A DNA stretch of 64,000 nt, taken from NCBI GenBank assembly GCA_963205275.1, contig CAUJIH010000022.1, positions 1 through 64,000 of the forward strand, in the 5' to 3' direction. Origin of the DNA: Verrucomicrobiota bacterium. Its GTDB lineage: Bacteria > Verrucomicrobiota > Verrucomicrobiia > Verrucomicrobiales > DEV007. Under the pieces are notes generated by a model that made no database searches, had not been told where the DNA came from, and saw only the letters and a program-made list of their open reading frames with translations. Made by a program: the position numbers and the translations under genes. Of the stretch, positions 41,529 through 52,073 are shown in pieces (position 1 is the stretch's first letter; every line of letters starts with the position of its first letter).

Positions 41529-43244
41529 ATGGCGATTTCGATTTTACGTATTTTGATCCTTTTCGCGCTCTCTGTTTCATTGCTCTATTCAAAGGAGACT
41601 GAGGAGCAGCTTCATCCGGATGCGTGTGTCTATGGCGCGTCACCAGCGGGGATTATGGCGGCGGCGGCGCTGGCTCGGGAGGGGTATCAGGTGGCTCTGA
41701 TCGAGCCGATGCACACCATCGGAGGCTTGCTCGCCTTCGGTTTTCGGATGCAGCAGGACGTTCCCGATCCGCAGCATCTGGGCGGAATGACTCGTGAATT
41801 CTATGATCAGGACGTAAGTCTCCACCCCGGCTTGCTACCGCCTGGATTACGGCATTTACAGGCGGCAGGGCCGGATAATGTGCGGCTGTTGCAGAGATTT
41901 CTCGATCGATATGCAGGACGTATTTCGGTCGTGACTCATCACCGGATCGTGTCAGCTCAGGTGGAAAATAAGGCCATTCGAGAGGCGGTTTTTGAGGAAG
42001 CTGTGGCGGATCGCTATGGGGTGCCTCCGGCTCAACGCACCAGTGATCGACTGCTCCGAGTCTCGGCGAAAATCTTCATCGATGCCAGCTATGAAGGAGA
42101 TCTGATGGCTCTGGCGGGAGTGCCCTATCGGATCGGACGAGAGTCACGAGAGGAATATGGGGAATCGCTGGCAGGAGTCGTCGTGAGTCGTCGTTTTCCC
42201 GGAGTGGATCCGTACAAGATTCCTGGAAAACCGGAGAGTGGCTTGCTTTCTCCGATTAGACCCGGGCCCATAGGGAAGGAGGGCGATGCGAGTCCCTTCT
42301 TTATGAGCTGGAACCTGAAAATGGCCTGGGAGATGGCCCCCAGCGAGAAATATCCGGGGGTGCCGATGGGGGCACCGCTGCATCGGGATGAAGATGTCTA
42401 TGAGCTCTTGCGCCGATACGAGAGCGCGGGATTTCGCACGACTTGGCCGGACGAGAATTTTCGACGGACTGAATTGCTGACGGGAGCAATTCCGGGTTTT
42501 CAGACGGAATATCCGGATGGGGATTGGGCGACCCGGAGTCGCATCTGGCAGGGCTTTATCGATCATGTTCGGTCGCTGACCGAGCGCTCGGGGAAGGACG
42601 TGCGGCTGCTGTCTGATTACTGTGTCGAGACGAGTGGATGGCCCTGTCTCTACATGCGTGGAGGACGGAGGATGATTGGAGAATACGTGATGACTCAGCA
42701 GGATCTCCAACTGCAGACGGACATCCCACATTCGATTGGAATGGGTTACTATAAGGTGGATATTTATCCGACACGACTCGGGGTCGATGAGGAGGGAGTG
42801 CTGGTTCAGGAGGGCGAGATCTTCTCTATGGTTTCTCCCGGTCCCTACCAAATCCCCTACGGAGCGATTATTCCAAAGAAGGGGAGCATCTCAAATCTCC
42901 TAGTCCCGATGATGATGTCCGCCACGCATGTCGCCTATTCGTCGATCCGGATGGAAGGGACGTATATGGTGATGGGTGAGGCATCGGGAATCGCCGCAGC
43001 GCTGGCGCTGAAGAGTGAGCAGAGTGTGCAGGGAATCGACCGTGATGCTCTGACGGCACTTCTTGAAAAATATGGAGCCGAACTGAAGTGGGACGGCACT
43101 GGATTCTATACGAAAAGCCTGTGGCGCTCGAATATCTTTGGAAAGCCAAGCAAAACCGTTGGGCGATGGGAGACGAACCCGGAGGAATATACCGTCCATC
43201 CGGTTCAGTCGCTCTGGAAGACGGATGCGAATCCGATGCCATGA
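41529..43244 (+). CDS. Secreted FAD-dependent oxidoreductase (PF12831 type)
   Basis: The 571-residue protein starts at ATG 41529 (a GTG at 41490 is possible) with a signal peptide (ILRILILFALSVSLLYS). The FAD-binding segment VYGASPAGIMAAAALAREGY (near 27-46), an IGGLLAFG stretch, FIDASYEGDLMALAG (near 195) and the late VPMMMSATHVAYSSIRMEGTYMVMGEA segment define the PF12831 family. Similar PVC proteins often sit in polysaccharide-utilisation clusters and are sometimes labelled xanthan-lyase-like, but the reaction is unknown. Here it stands alone between a phosphatase and glgP. Confidence 0.87.
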   Translation: MAISILRILILFALSVSLLYSKETEEQLHPDACVYGASPAGIMAAAALAREGYQVALIEPMHTIGGLLAFGFRMQQDVPDPQHLGGMTREFYDQDVSLHPGLLPPGLRHLQAAGPDNVRLLQRFLDRYAGRISVVTHHRIVSAQVENKAIREAVFEEAVADRYGVPPAQRTSDRLLRVSAKIFIDASYEGDLMALAGVPYRIGRESREEYGESLAGVVVSRRFPGVDPYKIPGKPESGLLSPIRPGPIGKEGDASPFFMSWNLKMAWEMAPSEKYPGVPMGAPLHRDEDVYELLRRYESAGFRTTWPDENFRRTELLTGAIPGFQTEYPDGDWATRSRIWQGFIDHVRSLTERSGKDVRLLSDYCVETSGWPCLYMRGGRRMIGEYVMTQQDLQLQTDIPHSIGMGYYKVDIYPTRLGVDEEGVLVQEGEIFSMVSPGPYQIPYGAIIPKKGSISNLLVPMMMSATHVAYSSIRMEGTYMVMGEASGIAAALALKSEQSVQGIDRDALTALLEKYGAELKWDGTGFYTKSLWRSNIFGKPSKTVGRWETNPEEYTVHPVQSLWKTDANPMP

Positions 43245-43453
43245 GTCGGATGCTGTGAGTCGGAAAGGGATCGACGATTCCCTCGGCTTGGAAGCTTCGG
43301 GACGTTTTTCCGCTTGGCCATAGAGAGGACGCCCCCGTTTTCACCGGTTGAAACTCCTGAGAAATAGCCGGAAGATGTCCCCCGCCTTCTTGTCGTATCG
43401 ATGCGGACTTCGCAAAGGCGGATTTTCTTTTTACTTCCGGTTTTATTTCTCCC

Positions 43454-45982
43454 ATGGAGACTGATCATTCTACCCCAAGCTCTACCCCTATCCCTGACTC
43501 TTCCTCTTCTGGCCCCAACAATTCCAACCAAAAGCGTCTGGAGATTGAAGGATTGAAAGAGGACATTCTCAACCATTTGGTCCGCGATCAGGCCCACTGG
43601 GCGGAGACGGCGACGCGCAGGGACTGGTGGCAGGCTGTATCGCTGACCGTGCGTGGACGGATCGTGGAGCGCGGATGTGATTCCCATCGCTGCCGTGATC
43701 TGTCGCGAGACCCTGGAAACGAACGAGTGAAGAGGGTCTATTACCTCTCTTTAGAGTATCTGATGGGGCGGCTCTTGGTCAATAATCTGGTCAGTCTGGG
43801 GCTTCTCGATTCGTGTCGGATCGCCCTGAAGGAAATGGGTCAGGATCTCGAGGATATCGCTCAGGAAGGACAGGATCTGGGACTGGGAAATGGTGGACTG
43901 GGGCGCTTGGCGGCCTGTTTCATGGACTCCCTCGCTACGCTGAATCTCCCGGCTGTCGGCTATGGGATCAATTATGAGTATGGTCTCTTCCGTCAGAAAT
44001 TCATCGAAGGTCAGCAGGCCGAGTCCCCGGATGAATGGCGGCGCTTCGGCAGTCCTTGGGAAATCTGTCGTCCAGAAAACGCCGTGGAGGTGCCTCTCTA
44101 CGGACGGGTCGAGATGAAGTTCGATGATTGTGGCAATGGCCATGCCGAGTGGGTCGATACGCGCTCGATTCTCGGAGTCCCTTGGCATATTGCGATCGCT
44201 GGATACGGAGACAGTTCGGTGAATTTCCTCTGTCTCTGGGAGAGTAAAGCAGCCCATGATTTTGACCTCGAGACATTCAACCGAGGCGGCTACGTGGAGG
44301 CGGTTCGGGAGAAAGCTCTGAGCGAGACCGTTTCGAAGGTCCTGTATCCGAATGATTCCACGGAGGCGGGGAAAGAACTACGGCTCATCCAGCAGTATTT
44401 CTTCGTGACCTGCTCTTTGCACGACATCATCCGCCGTTTCCGAAATGGAAATGTGGACTGGAATCGCTTCCCGGATGAGGCAGCGATCCAGCTCAATGAT
44501 ACTCACCCCGCGATTGCCGTAGTGGAATTGATGCGAATCTTGGTAGACAAGGAGCATCTTCCTTGGGAGCAGGCTTGGGGAATCTGTCAGAAGACCTTCG
44601 CCTACACCAATCACACTCTCCTGCCTGAAGCGCTGGAGAAATGGAGTGTCCCGCTATTTGAAAAGATTTTGCCTCGTCATCTGCAGATCATTTATGAGAT
44701 CAATCGACGTTTTCTCGAGGAAGTGGTGGAAAAGCGCTGGCCTGGCGATGAGGGGCGCATGAGGGAGCTGTCGATCATCGAGGAAGGCTCTCCGAAAATG
44801 GTTCGGATGGCTTACCTCTCCGTGGTCGGTAGCCACACGACGAATGGGGTCGCTGCTCTCCATACGGAGCTGCTGAAATCGCGTCTGTTTAAAGGATTTC
44901 ATGAGTTGTTCCCTGAACGTTTTCAGAACAAGACGAATGGGATCACTCCTCGCCGCTGGCTGAAGGCATGTAACGAGGGCTTGTCCGCACTGATCGACCG
45001 CTCCATCGGTACGGGGTGGGTCGCGGATCTGGATCAATTGCGCGGTTTGGAGGCTTTTGCCAGTGATGCTTCGTTCCAAGAGGAATTCATGGCAATCAAA
45101 CACGCCAATAAGGAACGTCTCGCGCATCTGATCGACAATAGCTGCGGATTCAAAGTCGATCCTCATGCCCTCTTTGATGTGCAGATCAAGCGACTTCACG
45201 AATACAAGCGCCAACACTTGAACCTGCTGAACATTCTCACGCAGTATCGACGTCTGCTCCAGAATCCCGATCTGGATCTGGTGCCACGCGTCTATGTTTT
45301 CGGGGCGAAGGCGGCTCCTGGCTATGTGCTGGCGAAGCAGATTATCTATGCAATCAACTCCGTGGCAGCAGTCATCAACGCCGACGAGCGCATCCAAGGA
45401 AAGATCAAAGTCGCCTTCATTCCCAATTACAGCGTCTCAGCAGCAGAGGTGATTATCCCTGGATCCGATCTGTCCGAGCAAATTTCGACGGCTGGCAAGG
45501 AGGCTTCCGGAACCGGAAACATGAAGCTAGCTCTGAACGGGGCGCTCACGATAGGTACCCTAGACGGGGCGAATGTGGAAATCCGCGAAGAGGTGGGCGA
45601 GGAGAATATTTTCATCTTTGGACTCACTGTTGAGGAGATCGACGAAGCTCGGGCGAAGGGTTACAATCCCTACGATCTCTATTGGTCCGATTCTGAGTTG
45701 CGCGATGTGATCGACTGGCTCACCTCATCGGCCTTTGCTCCCAAGGACTCATTCCACCTGCTGCTCGACAGTCTGTTGAGCGGGGGCGATCCATTCTTCG
45801 TTTTGGCGGACTATCGAGCCTATCTCGAGGCCCAGAGTCAGGTGGACGTAGCGTTCCGAGATCGTAGTCGATGGGCGAAAATGGCGATTCTGAACACAGC
45901 GAGGATAGGGAAATTCTCCAGCGACCGCACGATTCGCGAATACGCGAAGGAAATCTGGAATCTGACTCCGGTTCGGGGATAA
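43454..45982 (+). CDS. glgP: Glycogen/starch/alpha-glucan phosphorylase
   Basis: The enzyme releases glucose-1-phosphate from glycogen with pyridoxal phosphate as cofactor. The 842 residues match GT35 phosphorylases. Visible landmarks are [59 protein letters not shown] and the cofactor loop [20 protein letters not shown] with the PLP Lys near 690. The first 20 residues are Ser/Pro-rich and differ from other phosphorylases. Other glycogen genes are not adjacent. It implies that this organism stores glycogen. Confidence 0.97.
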   Translation: METDHSTPSSTPIPDSSSSGPNNSNQKRLEIEGLKEDILNHLVRDQAHWAETATRRDWWQAVSLTVRGRIVERGCDSHRCRDLSRDPGNERVKRVYYLSLEYLMGRLLVNNLVSLGLLDSCRIALKEMGQDLEDIAQEGQDLGLGNGGLGRLAACFMDSLATLNLPAVGYGINYEYGLFRQKFIEGQQAESPDEWRRFGSPWEICRPENAVEVPLYGRVEMKFDDCGNGHAEWVDTRSILGVPWHIAIAGYGDSSVNFLCLWESKAAHDFDLETFNRGGYVEAVREKALSETVSKVLYPNDSTEAGKELRLIQQYFFVTCSLHDIIRRFRNGNVDWNRFPDEAAIQLNDTHPAIAVVELMRILVDKEHLPWEQAWGICQKTFAYTNHTLLPEALEKWSVPLFEKILPRHLQIIYEINRRFLEEVVEKRWPGDEGRMRELSIIEEGSPKMVRMAYLSVVGSHTTNGVAALHTELLKSRLFKGFHELFPERFQNKTNGITPRRWLKACNEGLSALIDRSIGTGWVADLDQLRGLEAFASDASFQEEFMAIKHANKERLAHLIDNSCGFKVDPHALFDVQIKRLHEYKRQHLNLLNILTQYRRLLQNPDLDLVPRVYVFGAKAAPGYVLAKQIIYAINSVAAVINADERIQGKIKVAFIPNYSVSAAEVIIPGSDLSEQISTAGKEASGTGNMKLALNGALTIGTLDGANVEIREEVGEENIFIFGLTVEEIDEARAKGYNPYDLYWSDSELRDVIDWLTSSAFAPKDSFHLLLDSLLSGGDPFFVLADYRAYLEAQSQVDVAFRDRSRWAKMAILNTARIGKFSSDRTIREYAKEIWNLTPVRG

Positions 45983-46061
45983 GAGCTTCTCAGTAATCGG
46001 GGAGATCAGCCGAATCGTCGAGAAATTACGCCAACCGAATCATAGCAAATCTCTCTGAGAC

Positions 46062-46928
46062 ATGAACGACGAGGCCGCTGCGAAATTTGTTCTTCTCGAC
46101 TTCGAGCTTTTGGCGCTCCTCGCGCTCGCGCTCGGGGTGGGAACCTATGCGATCTTGCGACCTCGCCGGATGCAGTGGATGGCACCGACCGGTGCGGCTG
46201 ATTTCGATTTCTTCGATCTCATCCTCATGTTTTTTCCGGCGCTTCTCTTTTTGCTCAATCCCATCGTCGAGGCTTGGGTGGCCATGAGAGCCGCGACGGA
46301 AGGGGCCGAGGCAGCGGGCGCTGACAAGACGGAAGGTGGGATCGGGGCGATCCTGACGAATCTGGGCTATTTTCTCTTCGTCGGAGTGATGACCTACGGC
46401 CTGTTGGAATGGGTGCGGAATCGCCGTGTGTCGGAACTCTTCGGACTGAGTCGCCTGCGACTGGCTCCTATCCTTCTATACTCGATTCTGGGGGGTGTGT
46501 TCTCCGTCTGGATTTGCGGCATGGTGATCGGAGATTTCACCAGTCGATATCTGGAAGGCATTTTTGGGAAGCTCGAATTACAGGAGCCGGTGCGCCTGTT
46601 GCGAGAATCGACATCCCCAGTGTATCTCGGACTCTCGATCTTTCTCGCCTGTGGCGTAGCTCCTCTGGTCGAGGAGATGCTCTTTCGCGGTTACATCTAT
46701 GGAACGGTGCGACGGCTGACGCATCCGATTTTCGCCATCCTAGTCGTGGGGGCTATTTTCGCTGTAGTTCACGGCAACTTGCCTGCTCTCCTACCTCTGT
46801 GGATTTTTTCCATCCTGCTTTGCCTCGCCTATGAGTGGTCCGGCAGCTTGTGGGTGTCGATCGGGATGCATGCCTTTTTCAATGCGACCAATATCGTCAT
46901 GATGATGATTCCCCTACCCGGGGATTGA
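46062..46928 (+). CDS. CPBP-family intramembrane metalloprotease
   Basis: The 288-residue multi-span protein has the CPBP (Abi/CAAX protease) motifs: EEMLFRGYIYGTVRR (Glu-Glu and Arg, near 204), FAVVHGN (His, near 230) and the last ALLPLWIFSILLCLAYEW-SGSLW and HAFFNATN segments (His near 277). At least six spans are seen. In eukaryotes such enzymes cut prenylated proteins; in bacteria they are tied to bacteriocin immunity or processing and often have unknown targets. The next gene (thiL) begins 11 bases after its stop. Confidence 0.9.
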   Translation: MNDEAAAKFVLLDFELLALLALALGVGTYAILRPRRMQWMAPTGAADFDFFDLILMFFPALLFLLNPIVEAWVAMRAATEGAEAAGADKTEGGIGAILTNLGYFLFVGVMTYGLLEWVRNRRVSELFGLSRLRLAPILLYSILGGVFSVWICGMVIGDFTSRYLEGIFGKLELQEPVRLLRESTSPVYLGLSIFLACGVAPLVEEMLFRGYIYGTVRRLTHPIFAILVVGAIFAVVHGNLPALLPLWIFSILLCLAYEWSGSLWVSIGMHAFFNATNIVMMMIPLPGD

Positions 46929-46939
46929 GAGAGAGGGAG

Positions 46940-47851
46940 ATGAGCAGCGATACCACGAGAGAGACCGTGGGCGATCTGGGTGAAGAAGCTCTGATCTCAC
47001 GACTGATCGCACAGATTCCCTCGCATCCTTCTGTCTTGCAAGGGCCGGGAGATGATTGTGCTGTGATCGAGACGGGATGTGAGTTCTGGTCTCTTCTGAA
47101 AACAGACAGCATGGTGGAGGGCATCCATTTTTCTCCGGGCACCGATCCGCAGCGGGTGGGACGAAAGGCGATGAACCGAGCGCTTAGTGATATCGCGGCA
47201 ATGGGTGGCCTGCCGGGTCAGGCCGTGATCGCGATCTCTCTGAATGAGGAGCGTTCTGTCGACGAAGTGGAAGGCTGGTATGTGGGACTGCTCCGCGCCG
47301 CATCTGAGAGCGGAGTGGCAATCGTCGGCGGCGAAACGACTCGCCTGCCTGGCTCGGGTGCTGTGTTGACCGTCTCTTTGTTAGGCACTGTCGAACCGGA
47401 ATGCTGCGTGCCGCGCTCCGGAGCCTCCGCCGGGGACTTGATCGCGGTGACGGGACGCCTCGGCGGCTCCTTCGTCAGTGGGCGTCATCTCGACTTCATC
47501 CCTCGCGTGCGCGAAGCGCGATGGCTGGTAAAAAATGCCTGCCCCACAGCCATGATGGATCTGAGCGACGGACTCGGATCGGACTTGCCACGCCTAGCGG
47601 ATGCGAGTGGGACGGGGTATCGCATTGACCGATCTGCGATTCCCTGTCACGAAGGGGTAAGTGTGGAGCAGGCGATCGCGGAAGGAGAAGATTACGAATT
47701 GCTGCTGTGCATTCATCCTAAGAGATTTCAAAAGATGAGCGGAGCTTGGGAACGGGAATTCCCGGACGTGCCCCTTAGCGTGATCGGCCAGATGACGGAG
47801 AGCGAGCGCGACGAGCTCCCACGCGGATGGGAGCATTATCGGAAGGGATGA
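46940..47851 (+). CDS. thiL: Thiamine-monophosphate kinase
   Basis: ThiL makes thiamine diphosphate from thiamine monophosphate and ATP. I read 303 residues from ATG 46940 (GAGAGGGAG just before); a frame from 46835 runs inside the CPBP gene. Motifs are LQGPGDDCAVIE, LLKTDSMVEGIHF, GRKAMNRALSDIAAMGG, IVGGETTRLPGS and MMDLSDGLGSDL, the metal and ATP sites of the AIR-synthase fold. Its stop overlaps tsaE by 4 bases (ATGA). The thiL-tsaE-tsaB order looks like a translation/cofactor housekeeping operon. Confidence 0.94.
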   Translation: MSSDTTRETVGDLGEEALISRLIAQIPSHPSVLQGPGDDCAVIETGCEFWSLLKTDSMVEGIHFSPGTDPQRVGRKAMNRALSDIAAMGGLPGQAVIAISLNEERSVDEVEGWYVGLLRAASESGVAIVGGETTRLPGSGAVLTVSLLGTVEPECCVPRSGASAGDLIAVTGRLGGSFVSGRHLDFIPRVREARWLVKNACPTAMMDLSDGLGSDLPRLADASGTGYRIDRSAIPCHEGVSVEQAIAEGEDYELLLCIHPKRFQKMSGAWEREFPDVPLSVIGQMTESERDELPRGWEHYRKG

Positions 47852-48270
47852 GAGAAGAATTTCAGATCGACAGCGAGGCGGAGATGATCGAGGCGGGGCA
47901 TCACCTAGCCAGACGTCTTCGCGCGGGGGATTTCGTATCTCTGTGTGGCGATTTGGGAGCGGGAAAAACACATTTTTGCAAGGGGCTCGTCGCCGGACTG
48001 GGCTGTGAGGAGGACGTGGCCAGCCCGACTTTTTCCCTCGTTCGAGAATACCGCTCGAGAGCGATCCCTGTCTTTCACTTCGACTGGTATCGGATCGAAT
48101 CCGCTGCCGAGGTACTGGCCCTCGGCTGGGATGATTATCTCGATGAGGGTGGCATCACACTGGTGGAGTGGGCTGATCTGTTCACCGAACTTCTCCCGAA
48201 AGATGAGTATCGGATCGATATCACAATTTTATCTGAAAACCGTCGCCGGATTACCATTTCACACTCATGA
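47848..48270 (+). CDS. tsaE: tRNA threonylcarbamoyladenosine synthesis ATPase TsaE
   Basis: TsaE is the ATPase that works with TsaB and TsaD in making t6A at position 37 of ANN-decoding tRNAs. The 140 residues contain the Walker A motif LCGDLGAGKTHF (near 30), SPTFSLVREY, HFDWYRIES and LVEWADLF (Walker B-like). ATG 47848 overlaps the thiL stop (ATGA) and is preferred to ATG 47827. Its end overlaps tsaB by 4 bases. Confidence 0.94.
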   Translation: MREEFQIDSEAEMIEAGHHLARRLRAGDFVSLCGDLGAGKTHFCKGLVAGLGCEEDVASPTFSLVREYRSRAIPVFHFDWYRIESAAEVLALGWDDYLDEGGITLVEWADLFTELLPKDEYRIDITILSENRRRITISHS

Positions 48271-48896
48271 TTCTCGCTCTCGAAACATCCACCCGGAGGG
48301 CTTCTCTGGCGATTTATGATCCCTCAACGAGCAGCGTAATCGAGTCTGCCGCCTTTGTCACCGAACGCGCTCACAACACGGCTATTTTTTCTCCTTTGGA
48401 AAAACTTATGGAGCTTCACGGTGCGAGTCTCACTGGCGTTTTAGTAGGCTTAGGACCGGGTTCGTATGGGGGAGTCCGAGTCGGAATCGCCGTTGCGAAT
48501 GGTCTGGCAGTGGCCACAGGGCTGCCTGTCGCGGGAGGAAGTTCGCTCGAAGCTTGGGACGTGGAGGAGGCTTCCTATCTCGTCGTGAGTGACGCTCGAC
48601 GCGGCAGCTATTCCGTAGCGCTCGTGCGGGATCGAATGCTGTGTGGAGAGTTCGTTCTGATGGCTGAGGATGCGGTGCCCCGCTATCTCGCTCCGTTTCT
48701 AGCAGAGGGGCTTCCCGTCTATAGTTCTGAAGAAAAAGTGATCGAGAGTTTTCCAGAGAGCTCACTTGCGGGACCGAGTGCCGAACGTCTCGCTGAAAAC
48801 TTTCTGCGACATGGAGAGGCCATCTGGCAGCGCGATCCGCTCGAACCCATCTACCTTCGCGCTCCCTACATAACACAACCGAAAGCACGGCAATGA
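48267..48896 (+). CDS. tsaB: tRNA threonylcarbamoyladenosine synthesis protein TsaB
   Basis: TsaB is the non-catalytic partner of TsaD in t6A formation. The 209 residues show the ASKHA fold: LALETSTRRASLAIYD at the start, VTERAHNTAIFSPLEKL and GLGPGSYGGVRVGIAVANGLA (near 62-82), the family signature. ATG 48267 overlaps the tsaE stop. TsaD and TsaC are elsewhere in the genome. Confidence 0.93.
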   Translation: MILALETSTRRASLAIYDPSTSSVIESAAFVTERAHNTAIFSPLEKLMELHGASLTGVLVGLGPGSYGGVRVGIAVANGLAVATGLPVAGGSSLEAWDVEEASYLVVSDARRGSYSVALVRDRMLCGEFVLMAEDAVPRYLAPFLAEGLPVYSSEEKVIESFPESSLAGPSAERLAENFLRHGEAIWQRDPLEPIYLRAPYITQPKARQ

Positions 48897-48984
48897 AGAT
48901 GAGGAGAGTCGGGGAGAAATCGGTCTTGCAATGAGTCACAAGCACGCTGAGTTTACCCGTTCTCTTGATTTTACAGGCAGAGCC

Positions 48985-50232
48985 ATGGAACGTCGTGTTG
49001 TCATTACAGGAATGGGAGTCGTCTCTCCGGTCGGAACCGATCTGGAGACGTTTTGGGCTAATTTAATCGCCGGGAAGAGCGGAATTTCTCGGATCGACAA
49101 GCCCGAGCTGGCGGACTATGACTGCAAGATCGCGGGTATCGTGAGAGACTTCGATGTCGTCCCGTATTTTTCGAATCCGAAGGATGCGCGCCGTGCAGAC
49201 CCTTTTACACAGCTCGGGATGGCTGCTTCTGCAATGGCGATTCGCGATTCTGGGATCGATTTTGACAAGGTTGATCGAGACCGCTTTGGATGCATGGTCG
49301 GCAGTGGGATCGGCGGACTGGTGACGCTGGAAACTCAGCACGAGAATCTGCTAACGCGATCTCCCTCACGAGTTTCACCGTTCACGATTCCCATGATGAT
49401 CGCCAATATCCTGAGCGGGATGGTGGCGATGGAATACGACCTGCGCGGACCGAATTTCTGCATTGTGACAGCCTGCGCCACTTCCAATCACAATATCGGG
49501 GAGGCATGGCGGATGATTAAATTCGGAGACGCCGATGCATTCGTTGCGGGTGGATCAGAATCGACGATTTGTCCGATGGGACTGGCCGGATTTGGCAACA
49601 TGAAGGCGCTCTCGATGCGGAACGATGATCCGGAGAGGGCATCGCGTCCGTTCGATGTAGATCGCGACGGATTCGTGATGGGAGAAGGCGCTGGAGTCGT
49701 CGTGTTAGAGGAGCTAGAGCACGCCAAAGCACGCGGTGCCCGGATATACGCAGAATTGATCGGCTACGGAGTCTCCGCTGATGCGTATCATCTCACTTCA
49801 CCCCACCCGGAGGGCGATGGAGCGCGTCGGTGCATGGAAATGGCGCTGAAGCACGCCCAAGTGAATCGCGAGGAAGTGGAGTATGTGAATGCGCACGGCA
49901 CATCGACCGGACTCGGAGATGTCTGCGAGACGAAGGCGATCAAGAATGTGTTCGGCGATTACGCGAAGAACGGACTTCTCGTGAGTTCGACAAAGTCGAT
50001 GACCGGACACCTGTTGGGGGCAGCGGGCGGCGTCGAGCTGGCCGCCTGTGTTCTGGCGATTCGGGATGGAATCGTCCCACCGACGATCAATCTCGATCAG
50101 CCCGATCCTCTCTGTGACTTGGACTACGTCCCGCACGTCGCACGCGAGGCGAAACTGCGCCGCGTGCTCTCGAATTCCTTCGGATTCGGCGGACATAATG
50201 CCTCGCTCCTGATCGAGAAATTCGAGGGGTAA
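48985..50232 (+). CDS. fabF: Beta-ketoacyl-ACP synthase II
   Basis: FabF elongates acyl-ACP in fatty acid synthesis. I start it at ATG 48985 (MERRVVITGMGVVSPVG), giving 415 residues, the normal length; the frame extends to 48931 without homology. The catalytic triad is Cys in TACATSNHNIGEAW (near 164) and two His in NAHGTSTGLGD (near 305) and KSMTGHLLGAAGG (near 341). It is read alone, 88 bases behind tsaB. Confidence 0.96.
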   Translation: MERRVVITGMGVVSPVGTDLETFWANLIAGKSGISRIDKPELADYDCKIAGIVRDFDVVPYFSNPKDARRADPFTQLGMAASAMAIRDSGIDFDKVDRDRFGCMVGSGIGGLVTLETQHENLLTRSPSRVSPFTIPMMIANILSGMVAMEYDLRGPNFCIVTACATSNHNIGEAWRMIKFGDADAFVAGGSESTICPMGLAGFGNMKALSMRNDDPERASRPFDVDRDGFVMGEGAGVVVLEELEHAKARGARIYAELIGYGVSADAYHLTSPHPEGDGARRCMEMALKHAQVNREEVEYVNAHGTSTGLGDVCETKAIKNVFGDYAKNGLLVSSTKSMTGHLLGAAGGVELAACVLAIRDGIVPPTINLDQPDPLCDLDYVPHVAREAKLRRVLSNSFGFGGHNASLLIEKFEG

Positions 50233-50443
50233 AAGTGAGGCAACGTGACGGTGCCGAATCACTGAGTTTGAGACGATATCATTCGATCAGATTTGGTCGA
50301 GCCTTACAGGCACTACCATTTGTTGGATGGTTGCGCTAAGTGTTCGCAGTCCGTTCTGATCCAAGTGGTGTTCACCTCGCGCAAAAAGCTTGCCAGAATT
50401 CTTTCGAGCATCTTGAATTCCATCTGCGGAGTGGTGTTCTCCA

Positions 50444-52042
50444 ATGAATTTTATGCGAACTTTTGGTTTCTCTTTTCTCCTGATTCTGATCTTCTCACCT
50501 CTGATCCCGGCGGAAGAAGTTACTATTCGGGGAGAGCCGTTCACGAAAGATAACTTTGAACGCTGCACTCCTGTTGAGCGGATTTTGACCGATGAAAATA
50601 GGGAGGGAGCTTGGAACTTGCGTTACAAGACATGGGGCGACAATCCCATGCTCTTCAGCAGTTCCGATGCCCCTGATATCACGTACGATCCCCTGCTGAA
50701 GGGGTATTACGATATCGAGGTGGAATCGCGTGCTACGGATCACGCAGGTGGCTTCGGGTTGAAGCTCGCATCGGAGGCGGAGTTCACGACTCTGGATGTT
50801 CCAAACGAGGGAGCAACGAGCACCAAGCACTTCAATGTCTGGCTGCCATTCCGAAAGAAGGTCAGAATGGATGATGAAAAACTCGTGATCCACTACACGG
50901 GGAAGACAGCTTACATTGATTCGTTCCGATTTACCCCAGTCGGCACATTTACCCCCTTTCATCTTCTATCTCCGAATGAGCCTGGGCCTTCTTCTGGAGT
51001 CATATGCAAGCAGATGGGGCGATACATTGGCTGGCCGACGATCACGCGGACTTCTCGAGGTGAATGCCTCGTGGTCTTCTCTGGGGACCGCGATGCACAT
51101 GTATGCCCCTGGGGGAAAACGCAGATGGTTCGCTCTGGCGATAATGGCCAGACATGGTCGGATCCCATCACGATCAACAGCACACCCCTCGACGACCGCG
51201 ACGCAGGGATCATCGAGACGGCGAAAGGCTCTCTGTTGGTCAGTTGGTTTACCTCCGTCTATTTCGAGAAATCTGGCATCATGCGAGATTCATGGCGGCA
51301 ACATGCTGCAAAAATCGCTCCGGAAACGCGCAAAGAATGGCTCGGTGCTTGGGTTCGGCGCTCGGAGGACAACGGCAAAACATGGGGCACTCCCTCCCGC
51401 ACCAAGGCGTGTGCGCCTCACGGCCCCATCCAGTTGAAGGATGGACGACTTCTATTCGTCGGTACAGGCGGCGGCTCCGGCCCTTCCACACGAGTAGTGA
51501 TCGAGGAGTCGAATGATGACGGGATCACATGGAAACAAATCGCCGAGATCCCTTCTAGTCCTTCGTTTTATGCGTCTGAGCCTCACGTTGTGGAGTGTGC
51601 TAGCGGCAAGCTGGTCGCGATGTTTCGCAATGAATTTCCCGACATGTCCCAGCGATTCCTCGGACAGTCGGAGAGCGAGGATGGCGGTCGAACTTGGAGC
51701 GCGATCCATCGCACGGAATTGTGGGGATTCCCGCCGCACCTCACTCGTCTCAGCGATGGGAGATTGCTGCTTGTCTATGGATACCGCCGCGAACCTTTTG
51801 GCCAGCGAGCCTGCCTTTCCAGTGACGAGGGCCGAACCTGGGATCTCAAGAACGAAATCGTGCTCGTGGACAATGCCCCCGATGGAGACCTCGGCTATCC
51901 TGCCTCTGTTCAACTCGCCGACGAAACGATTCTGACCGTTTATTATCAAAAGGATCAGATCTCGGAGAAAACCTGTCTCATGGCCACGCACTGGCGTCTG
52001 CCCGCACCGTCACCCGAACAGATGGCGCGATCAAAGGAGTGA
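50444..52042 (+). CDS. Secreted sialidase-family protein with Asp-boxes
   Basis: The 532-residue protein has a signal peptide (FSFLLILIFSPLIPA) and a ~150-residue N-terminal beta domain. A six-bladed sialidase propeller follows, marked by five Asp-boxes: SGDNGQTW, SEDNGKTW, SNDDGITW, SEDGGRTW and SSDEGRTW (about 230 to 465). A canonical N-terminal FRIP arginine motif is not evident; MGRYIGWPTITR may stand in its place. True sialidases cleave terminal sialic acids, but this BNR family also includes other glycoside hydrolases, so the specificity is open. It leads the secreted cluster to 57328. Confidence 0.83.
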   Translation: MNFMRTFGFSFLLILIFSPLIPAEEVTIRGEPFTKDNFERCTPVERILTDENREGAWNLRYKTWGDNPMLFSSSDAPDITYDPLLKGYYDIEVESRATDHAGGFGLKLASEAEFTTLDVPNEGATSTKHFNVWLPFRKKVRMDDEKLVIHYTGKTAYIDSFRFTPVGTFTPFHLLSPNEPGPSSGVICKQMGRYIGWPTITRTSRGECLVVFSGDRDAHVCPWGKTQMVRSGDNGQTWSDPITINSTPLDDRDAGIIETAKGSLLVSWFTSVYFEKSGIMRDSWRQHAAKIAPETRKEWLGAWVRRSEDNGKTWGTPSRTKACAPHGPIQLKDGRLLFVGTGGGSGPSTRVVIEESNDDGITWKQIAEIPSSPSFYASEPHVVECASGKLVAMFRNEFPDMSQRFLGQSESEDGGRTWSAIHRTELWGFPPHLTRLSDGRLLLVYGYRREPFGQRACLSSDEGRTWDLKNEIVLVDNAPDGDLGYPASVQLADETILTVYYQKDQISEKTCLMATHWRLPAPSPEQMARSKE

Positions 52043-52073
52043 CAAACGCAAAAAAGCCATTCATCTTGCGGTC

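Noticed and set aside
44654-45397. Minus-strand ORF of 247 codons inside glgP
   Set aside because: Shadow of the phosphorylase gene. No start signal or family motif.
46062-46928. CPBP protease as bacteriocin immunity
   Set aside because: No bacteriocin-like small peptide gene or peptide exporter is adjacent; the neighbours are glgP and thiL.
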